NCBI GenBank assembly: GCA_021325695.1
Contig: JAJTCR010000107.1
Coordinates: 1-5,801 of the forward strand
Direction: 5' to 3'
Origin: Steroidobacteraceae bacterium
GTDB lineage: Bacteria; Pseudomonadota; Gammaproteobacteria; Steroidobacterales; Steroidobacteraceae
DNA: 5,801 bases
In this document: positions 1 to 5,801 of the stretch, in pieces
Layout: each line of letters starts with the position of its first letter
Position numbering within the stretch: position 1 is the stretch's first letter
The notes under the pieces: generated by a model
What the model was told of the DNA's origin: nothing
The model's input: only the letters and a program-made list of their open reading frames with translations
Database searches by the model: none
Position numbers and translations under genes: made by a program

Positions 1-1884
1 GCCGTTGTTCTTCGATTTCGACATCGTGCCGATGCCTGCCGATTCGACCGGTTGCCCGTCGGCGCGCAGCACGGCGCCGATGCGCGCGCCCTTCTCGTCC
101 ACCTGCACTTCGACGTCGGCCGGGTTGAAATACGCGACCCGGCCCTCCGCGGGTTTGCGGAAGTAGATCTCGTTCAGGACCATGCCCTGCGTGAGCAGGT
201 TCTGGAACGGCTCGTCGACCGTGGTGAGGTCGAGGTCGCGCATCACGCGCGTCCAGAACCGCGAATACAGCAGGTGCAGGATCGCGTGCTCGATGCCGCC
301 GATGTACTGGTCCACCGGCATCCAGTAGTTCGCGCGTCCGTCGACCATGGCGCGCTCGTTGCCGGCGCTCGCGTAACGGAAGAAGTACCAGCTCGAGTCG
401 ACGAACGTGTCCATGGTGTCCGTCTCCCGCCGTGCGGGCTTGCCGCATTTCGGGCACTGGCACTCGAGGAACGTCGCGTGCCGGGTCAGCGGATTGCCGC
501 TGCCGTCCGGCACGAGATCCTCCGGCAGCACGACCGGCAGCTGGTCGTCGGGCACCGGCTGCACGCCGCAGTCGGCACAATGGATCAGTGGAATCGGGCA
601 GCCCCAGTAGCGCTGCCGCGAGATGCCCCAGTCGCGCAATCGGAAATTCACGCGACGACGACCCCGCCCCTGCGCCTCGAACAGCTTCGCGAATGCGTCG
701 AACGCCTCGTCGAAGTCGAGACCGTCGAACTGGCCCGAATTGATCAGCACGCCGTGCTCGAGATACGCCGCCTCGTCGAGGTTCGCGAGCGAGCCGTCGG
801 CGGGCCGGATCACCTGGTGGATGCGGAGCCCGTAACGACGCGCGAACTCGTAGTCACGCTGATCGTGCGCCGGCACCGCCATGACCGCACCGGTGCCGTA
901 GCTCATCAGCACGAAATTCGCGGCCCACACCGGCACGCGCTCGCCCGTGATCGGGTGGATCGCGTGGATGCCGAGCGGCATGCCGCGCTTTTCCATGGTC
1001 TCGAGCACGGCCTCGGTCACGCCGGTGCGCTGGCACTCCGCGATGAACGCCTGCAGGTCCGGGTTGCGCTGCGCCGCCCGCTGCGCGAGCGGGTGCTCGG
1101 CCGCGACGGCCATGTAGGTGACGCCGCAGAGCGTGTCCGGTCGCGTGGTGTAGACGCCGAGCGAGCCGCCGCCTTCGACCTCGAACTCGATCTCGAGGCC
1201 TTCGGAGCGGCCGATCCAGTTCTCCTGCATCAGCTTGACGCGCTCGGGCCAGCCCGGCAGGTCGCGGAGCGCGCCGAGCAGGTCCTCGGCGTAACGCGTG
1301 ATCGCGAGGTAGTACATCGGGATCTCGCGCTTCTCGACCAGCGCACCCGTGCGCCAGCCGCGCCCGTCGATCACCTGCTCGTTCGCGAGCACCGTCTGGT
1401 CGACGGGGTCCCAGTTGACGACACCGGTCGTGCGGTACGCGATGCCCCGCTCGAGCATGCGCAGGAACAGCCACTGGTTCCAGCGATAGTAGTCCGGCTT
1501 GCACGTCGTGACCTCGCGTGCCCAGTCGATGCCGAAGCCGAGGGACTTCAGCTGTCGCTTCATGTGCGCGATGTTGTCGTGGGTCCACTTCGCGGGCGGC
1601 ACGCCGTTCGCCATCGCCGCATTCTCGGCCGGCAGGCCGAACGCGTCCCAGCCCATCGGCTGCAGCACGTTGTGGCCCTGCATGCGCATGTAGCGCGTCA
1701 GCACGTCGCCGATGGTGTAGTTGCGCACGTGCCCCATGTGCAGGCGTCCGCTCGGGTACGGGAACATGCAGAGGCAGTAGTACTTGGGACGCGAGGAATC
1801 CTCGGCCACGGCGAAGCTGCCGGTGTCGTCCCAGAACTTCTGGGCCGCGGGCTCGAGGACGGACGGTTCGTAACGTTCCTGCAT
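1..1884 (-). CDS. leuS: Leucyl-tRNA synthetase, N-terminal 628 residues (partial, cut by left window edge)
   Basis: Class Ia aminoacyl-tRNA synthetase that charges tRNA-Leu with leucine in the cytosol. The ATG at 1884 gives MQERYEPSVLEP, which matches the usual bacterial LeuRS N-terminus, so the start is firm although no Shine-Dalgarno is visible. Signatures in order: the HIGH motif as HMGH at residues 49-52 (after PYPSGRL); the CP1 editing domain with the threonine-rich TTRPDT at 246-251 and HDQRD ending at Asp344, matching E. coli Asp345 with a one-residue offset; a cysteine cluster at C436, C439, C475, C477 and C480 that looks like the LeuRS zinc module; VDQYIGGIEHA starting at 524; and the KMSKS loop as TMSKS at 620-624. 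The anticodon-binding and C-terminal domains (roughly the last 230 residues of a typical ~860) lie beyond the window. The frame is intact. It sits 67 nt downstream of the metallo-hydrolase gene, and lptE and holA would be the expected next genes. Confidence 0.98.
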   Translation of the reverse strand, partial: MQERYEPSVLEPAAQKFWDDTGSFAVAEDSSRPKYYCLCMFPYPSGRLHMGHVRNYTIGDVLTRYMRMQGHNVLQPMGWDAFGLPAENAAMANGVPPAKWTHDNIAHMKRQLKSLGFGIDWAREVTTCKPDYYRWNQWLFLRMLERGIAYRTTGVVNWDPVDQTVLANEQVIDGRGWRTGALVEKREIPMYYLAITRYAEDLLGALRDLPGWPERVKLMQENWIGRSEGLEIEFEVEGGGSLGVYTTRPDTLCGVTYMAVAAEHPLAQRAAQRNPDLQAFIAECQRTGVTEAVLETMEKRGMPLGIHAIHPITGERVPVWAANFVLMSYGTGAVMAVPAHDQRDYEFARRYGLRIHQVIRPADGSLANLDEAAYLEHGVLINSGQFDGLDFDEAFDAFAKLFEAQGRGRRRVNFRLRDWGISRQRYWGCPIPLIHCADCGVQPVPDDQLPVVLPEDLVPDGSGNPLTRHATFLECQCPKCGKPARRETDTMDTFVDSSWYFFRYASAGNERAMVDGRANYWMPVDQYIGGIEHAILHLLYSRFWTRVMRDLDLTTVDEPFQNLLTQGMVLNEIYFRKPAEGRVAYFNPADVEVQVDEKGARIGAVLRADGQPVESAGIGTMSKSKNNG

Positions 1885-1916
1885 GACGATCGGTCGGCGG
1901 CGTGGGCGGACTGCAC

Positions 1917-1946
1917 AGGATACTGGACCGGCCGCGCCGCCGAAAA
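1917..1946 (-). promoter_or_regulatory. Possible weak promoter upstream of leuS
   Basis: Within the 67-nt gap between the metallo-hydrolase stop and leuS (1885-1951), the minus strand reads TTTTCG (1946-1941), an 18-nt spacer, then TATCCT (1922-1917). This is a 3/6 and 4/6 match to sigma70 -35 and -10 boxes and would place a start about 25-30 nt before the leuS ATG. The gap holds no hairpin followed by a T-run, so no intrinsic terminator is supported, and no clear ribosome binding site is visible before leuS. Matches of this quality arise by chance. The gap is nevertheless the only place in the window where a promoter would not have to lie inside a coding region. Confidence 0.2.
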
Positions 1947-1951
1947 TCGGG

Positions 1952-3079
1952 TCATGCCCCGGCGGGCAGCTCCAGACCGGGGCCTGCGCCGGATCGACGC
2001 GCGTCGAGAAAGGCGACCTTGCCGGCATCGTCGATCCGCCGCTCGACGGCGCCGTCGTGCCACAGGTAGTTCAGGTGCGCGACCGTCTCCCCGACGGCGA
2101 GGTAGCGATGAAACCCGCGCAAGGGTCGGCCGTACATCACCGGGAGCAGGTCGTAGGCCGAGGTCGGCGCCCCGCACGCGGCGCGCAGGGCCTCGAGCTG
2201 CTGCAGGTGGTGCGAGCGCAGCACCTCGATCCGCCGGTGCAACCCCCGGAACGGCCGCCCGTGCGACGGCAGCACGAGCGTGTCGGGCGGGCACTGTCGC
2301 TCGAGCCGAGCGATCGACTCGAGGTACTCGGCGAGCGGATTCGCGTCGGGGCGCGAAGCGAGCACGCTCACGTTGGGCGAAATCGTGGGCAGCACCTGGT
2401 CGCCCGTGATCAGGACGGCGTTCGCCGCGTCGTAGAGGCACAGGTGTCCACGACAGTGACCGCTGGTCTCGATGACCTGCCAGGCGCGCCCGCCGGCAAC
2501 GACTTGATCGCCGCCCGCGACTGCACGCGCGAGCGGCGGCACGTCGCCGTACCAGCGACCGTGCTCGGAGCCGCCGGAGCGGCGGACGGCCTCCTGCGAG
2601 ACGTCCATGCCGTGGGACGTCACGAAGCGCAGGCGCCGCGCATCCACTTCGTCGCCGGAGGCGGCGAGGAACTCGACCGTGGAGGCGTGACCGACCGTGG
2701 ACATCCAGAGCGGCGTACCGTGGTGCCGGCGATGCAGCCAGCCCGCGAGGCCCATGTGATCGGGGTGATCGTGCGTGACGAAGATGCGTCGCAGCGGTCG
2801 GCCCCGCAGCAGCGTCTGCTCGAGCGAAACCCAGGCCTCGCGACAGACGTCCTCGGCCATGCCGGTGTCGACGAGCAACCAGCCGTCGTCGTCCTCGAGC
2901 AGCCACACGTTGATGTGGTTGAGTTCCATCGGCAGCGGGATGCGCGCCCAGTGCAGCCCTCCACCCAGCGGCACCGCGTGTCCGGGCGCCGGCGGTTCGA
3001 CCTCGAGATAGTCGAGCCCGCGTGGCGGCGACGGATAGAGTTCGCCCTCGCTCGTGATCGCGCCGCGGTGTTCCGTCAC
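1952..3079 (-). CDS. Metallo-beta-lactamase-fold hydrolase, function unknown
   Basis: A 375-residue cytosolic protein with no signal peptide. The complete dinuclear metal site of the MBL superfamily is present: THDHPDH at residues 102-108 (HxHxDH), H208 in SGHCRGH, D227 in TGDQVLP and H283 in LPSHGRPF. The opening beta-sandwich strands carry NHINVWLL and WLLVDTG at about 54-73. After the metal core, residues ~290-365 form a helical tail ending in VGETVAHLNYLW and a short beta hairpin, resembling the winged-helix extension of LACTB2-like MBL proteins. From memory, proteins with this layout (GDQVLP.ISPNVSV, LPSHG.PFRGLH) are widespread in Proteobacteria and annotated only as MBL-fold or glyoxalase II-like hydrolases; the substrate is unknown, with a thioester, lactone or RNA phosphodiester all possible. 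The GTG start at 3079 overlaps the lnt stop as GTGA, implying translational coupling. The first internal ATG falls at residue 51, after the start of the conserved fold, so GTG is preferred. Confidence 0.9.
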   Translation of the reverse strand: MTEHRGAITSEGELYPSPPRGLDYLEVEPPAPGHAVPLGGGLHWARIPLPMELNHINVWLLEDDDGWLLVDTGMAEDVCREAWVSLEQTLLRGRPLRRIFVTHDHPDHMGLAGWLHRRHHGTPLWMSTVGHASTVEFLAASGDEVDARRLRFVTSHGMDVSQEAVRRSGGSEHGRWYGDVPPLARAVAGGDQVVAGGRAWQVIETSGHCRGHLCLYDAANAVLITGDQVLPTISPNVSVLASRPDANPLAEYLESIARLERQCPPDTLVLPSHGRPFRGLHRRIEVLRSHHLQQLEALRAACGAPTSAYDLLPVMYGRPLRGFHRYLAVGETVAHLNYLWHDGAVERRIDDAGKVAFLDARRSGAGPGLELPAGA

Positions 3080-4605
3080 GGCCGTATCGCCGTCGCCCGC
3101 CGACGCTCGCCGGCCGCAGCGGCGGCGAGCGCCGCGGCCAGCAGCAGGATCACCGGCGCGTTCCCTGCACGCACGTACGGGGTCGATCCGCTGCGCGGTT
3201 GCACCGTGCCGGTGAGCACGCCCGGCTCGAACTGCGGCAGGCGCCCCGTGACCGAGCCGTCGTGCTCGATCAGCGCCGTCACGCCGTCGTTGGTCGCACG
3301 CAGCATCGCGCGGCCGCTCTCGAGCGAGCGCATGCGGCTGATGTCGAGGTGCTGGTGCGGTGCGGTCGAGTCGCCGAACCACGCGTCGTTGGTGACGTTC
3401 ACCAGCAGCGACGATTCGCGCACGAGCGCGAGCTGCTCCGAGCCGTACGCGTCCTCGTAGCACACGGTGGGCGCCAGGCTGTGCCCGCCTGCTCGCAAGG
3501 GCGCCTGGCGCTCGTTGCCGGGCCTGAAATCGGAGTACGGCAGGTTCATGAGCCGCAACCAGTTGCGCACTGCCTGCGGCACGGGGAAGAACTCGCCGAA
3601 TGGCACGAGCCGGCGCTTGTCGTACCACTGCTGGTGCGGCACGTCGCGACTCCAGCCCGCGATCGAATTGAAATACGAGCCCGTCGCAGGGTCCCGCCGG
3701 ATCAGCCCCATGACCAGCGACGAGCCACGCGCGTTCGCGGCTCGGGACACCTGCGCCAGGTAGGGCCGCACGTATTCCTCGAGCGAAGGTACCGCGGACT
3801 CGGGCCAGACCACGATGTCGGCACCGAGGTGCGGCGCCGTGAGGTCGACGTAGAGCCGCATCGTGCGCTCGCGCTGGCCGGGCTGCCACTTGAGCGACTG
3901 TGGAACGGCGCCCTGCACGAGCGCGACGCTCACGGCCGCGCCGGTCGGCTGCGTCCACGAGACCTGTGCGAGCGATGCGCCGGCCAGCCACACGGAGGTC
4001 GCGACCGCCCCCGCAACGATCCGTTCGCGACGGGTGCCGAGCACCAGCGCGGCGAGTGCGCCCGCGGTCACGGCGACGGCGAAGCTCACGCCGTACACGC
4101 CGAGCACCGGCGCGTAGCCCCGCAGCGGCGTGGCGAGTTGCGTGTAGCCGAGCGCAAGCCACGGGAACCCGCTCATGAGCCAGCCACGCAGCCACTCCGC
4201 GACCACCCACAGCGCAGGCAGCACGAGCAGCCAGCGTGCCAGGCCGCGCGGCGCGAACCAGCGCGCAGCGACGTAGCCCACGAGTGCGCTGTACGCACCC
4301 ATGATGGCGACGAGGCCCAGCATCAGGAAGGCCGCGAGCCAGACCGGAGCCTGCCCGACGAGGTGGATGCTGTGATAGAGCCAGTACGTGCCCGCGAGGA
4401 ACGTGCCACCCGTGAACAGGAAGCCGCGCCAGGCGGCTTCGCGCGGTGAGGCCTGGTGCCAGAGCAGGAACAGCGCTGCCGGACACAGGACCGCGAGCGG
4501 CACGAAATCGACCGGGGCGAAGGCGGCCGCGAGCGCGAGGCCGAGCGCCGGCGCGAGCCAGCGCCCGCGCGCGAGCACGCGCCGGAGTCGATCCGCCGCG
4601 TCCAC
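3076..4605 (-). CDS. lnt: Apolipoprotein N-acyltransferase
   Basis: Inner-membrane enzyme that N-acylates the diacylglyceryl-cysteine of lipoproteins, the last of the three maturation steps (Lgt, LspA, Lnt), using a phospholipid acyl donor. It has 509 residues, against about 512 in E. coli. The N-terminal ~215 residues hold several hydrophobic segments (about 17-49, 62-80, 86-112, 124-140, 165-190, 196-212), followed by a periplasmic nitrilase-fold domain (~220-470) and a last membrane helix (~483-498). The catalytic triad is visible: E269 in VVWPESA, K330 in YDKRRLVPFGE and C382 in TVCYED. Conserved accessory residues W240, E338, Y383 and E384 are also present. The GTG start at 4605 places the LAAAFAPVD segment where the E. 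coli protein has its LAFSPYD. No Shine-Dalgarno is visible. The start lies 5 nt after the corC stop, so coupling to corC translation is likely. The C-terminus before the stop is alanine-rich and unremarkable. Confidence 0.97.
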   Translation of the reverse strand: MDAADRLRRVLARGRWLAPALGLALAAAFAPVDFVPLAVLCPAALFLLWHQASPREAAWRGFLFTGGTFLAGTYWLYHSIHLVGQAPVWLAAFLMLGLVAIMGAYSALVGYVAARWFAPRGLARWLLVLPALWVVAEWLRGWLMSGFPWLALGYTQLATPLRGYAPVLGVYGVSFAVAVTAGALAALVLGTRRERIVAGAVATSVWLAGASLAQVSWTQPTGAAVSVALVQGAVPQSLKWQPGQRERTMRLYVDLTAPHLGADIVVWPESAVPSLEEYVRPYLAQVSRAANARGSSLVMGLIRRDPATGSYFNSIAGWSRDVPHQQWYDKRRLVPFGEFFPVPQAVRNWLRLMNLPYSDFRPGNERQAPLRAGGHSLAPTVCYEDAYGSEQLALVRESSLLVNVTNDAWFGDSTAPHQHLDISRMRSLESGRAMLRATNDGVTALIEHDGSVTGRLPQFEPGVLTGTVQPRSGSTPYVRAGNAPVILLLAAALAAAAAGERRRATAIRP

Positions 4606-4610
4606 CGCGT

Positions 4611-5495
4611 TCAGCCGCGTTCTGGTGGCGACGACGATGTCGGTCGCGCCTCTGGCGTCGTCGTCACGCGCAGCGTCTCGATGCGCCGGCGGTCCGCGCG
4701 CGTGACCTTGAGCTCCATGCCGCCGATCTGCACGGCCTCACCGCGGCGCGGCATGCGGCCGAGCTCGTGCAGGACGAGGCCGCCGATCGTGTCCGCCTCC
4801 TCGTCCGAGAAACGCGTGCCGAAGGTCTCGTTGAACTCCTCGATGCGCGTGAGCGCGGGCACGGTCCAGGTGCGGTCGGCTTCCTTGCGAATGCCCTCGG
4901 CCTCGTCGACGTCGTACTCGTCGCCGATGTCGCCGACGATCTGCTCGAGCACGTCCTCGATCGTGAGCAGGCCCGAGACGCCGCCGTACTCGTCGACGAC
5001 GATCGCCATGTGGTTGTGCGTGAGGCGGACTTCCTTGAGCAGCACGTTCAGGCGCTTGCTCTCCGGGATGAACACCGCGGGCCGCAGGCACTCGCGGATG
5101 TCGAAGTCGTCCTTGTCGTCCTCGACGAAGAAGCGCAGCAGGTCCTTGGCGAGCAGGATGCCGGCGACCTCGTCGCGGTCCTCGCCGACCACCGGGAAGC
5201 GCGAATGGCCGGACTCGATCACCACGGGCAGGATCTTCTCGACCGGTTCGTCGCGGTTGATCACGACCATCTGCGATCGCGGCACCATCACGTCGCGCAC
5301 CTGGATCTCGGAGACTTCGAGCACGGATTCGAGCATCTCGAGCACGTCGGCGTCGATCAGGCCGCGCTCGCGTGCATCGGCGAGCACGTCGGCGAGCTGA
5401 TGCAGGTCGCGCGGCTCGCCCGTGATCGATTCGGCGATGCGGCGCACCCAGCCGCGCGAGTTGGACGAGGATCCGGTTTGCCCGTTGCTACTCAT
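4611..5495 (-). CDS. corC: CorC/YbeX-type CBS-domain protein
   Basis: A 294-residue soluble protein of the CorC/YbeX family (E. coli 292). It was historically linked to cobalt and magnesium efflux with CorA and, in E. coli, more recently to ribosome metabolism alongside YbeY; its biochemical activity is not settled. An N-terminal acidic helical region (~25-65) leads into CBS domain 1 (~66-128, beginning RDVMVPRSQM) and CBS domain 2 (~134-191, with VDEYGGVSGLLTIEDV), the pair expected to bind adenine nucleotide. The CorC_HlyC transporter-associated domain follows at ~207-278. There is no N-terminal DUF21 membrane domain, which distinguishes it from the longer HlyC/CorB membrane proteins. The first ~15 residues are Ser/Asn/Gly-rich and the last ~14 Pro/Ser-rich, both probably disordered. 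The ATG at 5495 overlaps the ybeY stop as ATGA and follows a GGAAGGG purine stretch. The gene lies between ybeY and lnt, its usual place in Proteobacteria. Confidence 0.97.
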   Translation of the reverse strand: MSSNGQTGSSSNSRGWVRRIAESITGEPRDLHQLADVLADARERGLIDADVLEMLESVLEVSEIQVRDVMVPRSQMVVINRDEPVEKILPVVIESGHSRFPVVGEDRDEVAGILLAKDLLRFFVEDDKDDFDIRECLRPAVFIPESKRLNVLLKEVRLTHNHMAIVVDEYGGVSGLLTIEDVLEQIVGDIGDEYDVDEAEGIRKEADRTWTVPALTRIEEFNETFGTRFSDEEADTIGGLVLHELGRMPRRGEAVQIGGMELKVTRADRRRIETLRVTTTPEARPTSSSPPERG

Positions 5496-5801
5496 ACCCT
5501 TCCGTGCGTGACCCGGCGATAGGGGTCATGAAACCCCAAACCCTGCAGGATTTCCACCTCGAGGGACTCCATGATCCGCGCGGCGCGGGTCCGCTCGTGG
5601 TCGTACCCCAGCAGGTGCAGCGTGCCGTGCACCACCATGTGCGCCCAATGCGCTGACAGTGCCTTGTCCTGCTCGCGGGCCTCCTGCGCCACCACCGGCG
5701 CGCAGATCACCACGTCGCCGAGCGCGCCGTCGACCATCTGCTCCGCCGGCGAGGCGGGGAACGACAGTACGTTGGTCGGCTTGTCCCTGCCGCGAAACCC
5801 G
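5492..5801 (-). CDS. ybeY: rRNA maturation factor / endoribonuclease YbeY, C-terminal part (cut by right window edge)
   Basis: The last 102 residues of a UPF0054/YbeY protein (about 155 in E. coli), a zinc-dependent factor needed for 16S rRNA 3'-end maturation and 70S quality control. The visible part begins in the conserved Arg-containing stretch, GFRGRDKPTNVLSFP, continues with LGDVVICAPVV, and contains the hallmark HGTLHLLGYDH, whose three histidines (residues 58, 62 and 68 of this fragment) are the metal ligands. The fragment's Arg3 is probably the conserved arginine equivalent to E. coli Arg59. The reading frame runs open to the window edge, so the methionine at 5737 is internal and not the start. 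The stop overlaps the corC ATG by 4 nt. The expected upstream partner, ybeZ (PhoH-like ATPase), lies outside the window. Confidence 0.96.
   Translation of the reverse strand, partial: GFRGRDKPTNVLSFPASPAEQMVDGALGDVVICAPVVAQEAREQDKALSAHWAHMVVHGTLHLLGYDHERTRAARIMESLEVEILQGLGFHDPYRRVTHGRV
5497..5503 (-). promoter_or_regulatory. Ribosome binding site of corC, inside ybeY
   Basis: The minus strand reads GGAAGGG directly before the corC ATG at 5495. The GGAA part is 4 nt from the start codon, closer than ideal. It lies in the last codons of ybeY, and together with the ATGA overlap it suggests that ribosomes finishing ybeY reinitiate on corC. It is the only recognisable Shine-Dalgarno-like site among the four starts in the window. 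Confidence 0.45.

Noticed and set aside
1885..1951. Possible terminator or attenuator before leuS
   Set aside because: The GC-rich run has no clean stem followed by a T-run, and no leucine-codon leader peptide or T-box-like element is recognisable in 67 nt.
52..2409. 785-codon open frame on the plus strand
   Set aside because: It lies antisense to leuS and the end of the MBL gene, both identified by catalytic motifs. Its translation is His/Arg/Val/Ala-rich with no domain, typical of GC-rich antisense frames.
1698..2906. 402-codon minus-strand frame overlapping the MBL gene and the start of leuS
   Set aside because: It is out of frame with both recognised proteins and arginine/alanine-rich, with no conserved motif.
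3105..3140. GC-rich repetitive stretch resembling an inverted repeat or terminator
   Set aside because: It encodes the alanine-rich last membrane helix of Lnt; no T-run follows, and the next gene starts by overlap, so termination here is unlikely.
1883..3460. 525-codon open frame on the plus strand
   Set aside because: Antisense to the MBL gene and the end of lnt; the composition is a shadow of codon bias in the real genes and no motif is visible.
3199..4449. 416-codon open frame on the plus strand
   Set aside because: Antisense to lnt, whose triad and membrane segments are clear; the translation is rich in Arg, His and Glu without pattern.
4446..5522. 358-codon open frame on the plus strand (and a second, 314-codon frame over the same stretch)
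   Set aside because: Antisense to corC, whose CBS domains are unmistakable. The Asp/His/Val-rich content mirrors the corC codons.

Overview
The window is a GC-rich (about two-thirds G+C by eye), densely coded piece of bacterial chromosome. All genes lie on the minus strand, so transcription runs from the right edge to the left. The order ybeY - corC - lnt - (extra gene) - leuS points to a Gammaproteobacterium. In that class the ybeZ-ybeY-corC/ybeX-lnt cluster is often followed closely by leuS, lptE and holA. No genus can be named from the sequence alone.

Layout from right to left (transcription order): (1) 5801-5492, the 3' two-thirds of ybeY (rRNA maturation factor and putative endoribonuclease), cut by the window edge; (2) 5495-4611, corC/ybeX, a cytosolic CBS-pair protein, overlapping ybeY by an ATGA; (3) 4605-3076, lnt, apolipoprotein N-acyltransferase, with a GTG start 5 nt after corC; (4) 3079-1952, a complete metallo-beta-lactamase-fold hydrolase of unknown substrate, joined to lnt by a GTGA overlap; (5) a 67-nt gap, the longest non-coding stretch here; (6) 1884-1, leuS, the first 628 codons of leucyl-tRNA synthetase, cut by the left edge just after the KMSKS-like loop.

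The first four genes are packed so tightly that they almost certainly share one transcript with translational coupling; leuS may be read from the same transcript or from its own weak promoter in the gap. Functionally this is a housekeeping block: ribosome and rRNA quality control (YbeY), a CorC-family accessory protein, lipoprotein maturation (Lnt) and tRNA charging (LeuS). The only accessory-looking element is the metallo-hydrolase between lnt and leuS. I see no mobile element, CRISPR array, RNA gene, prophage, toxin-antitoxin or defence module, and no convincing undescribed system. The very long open frames on the plus strand are GC-driven shadows of the minus-strand genes.
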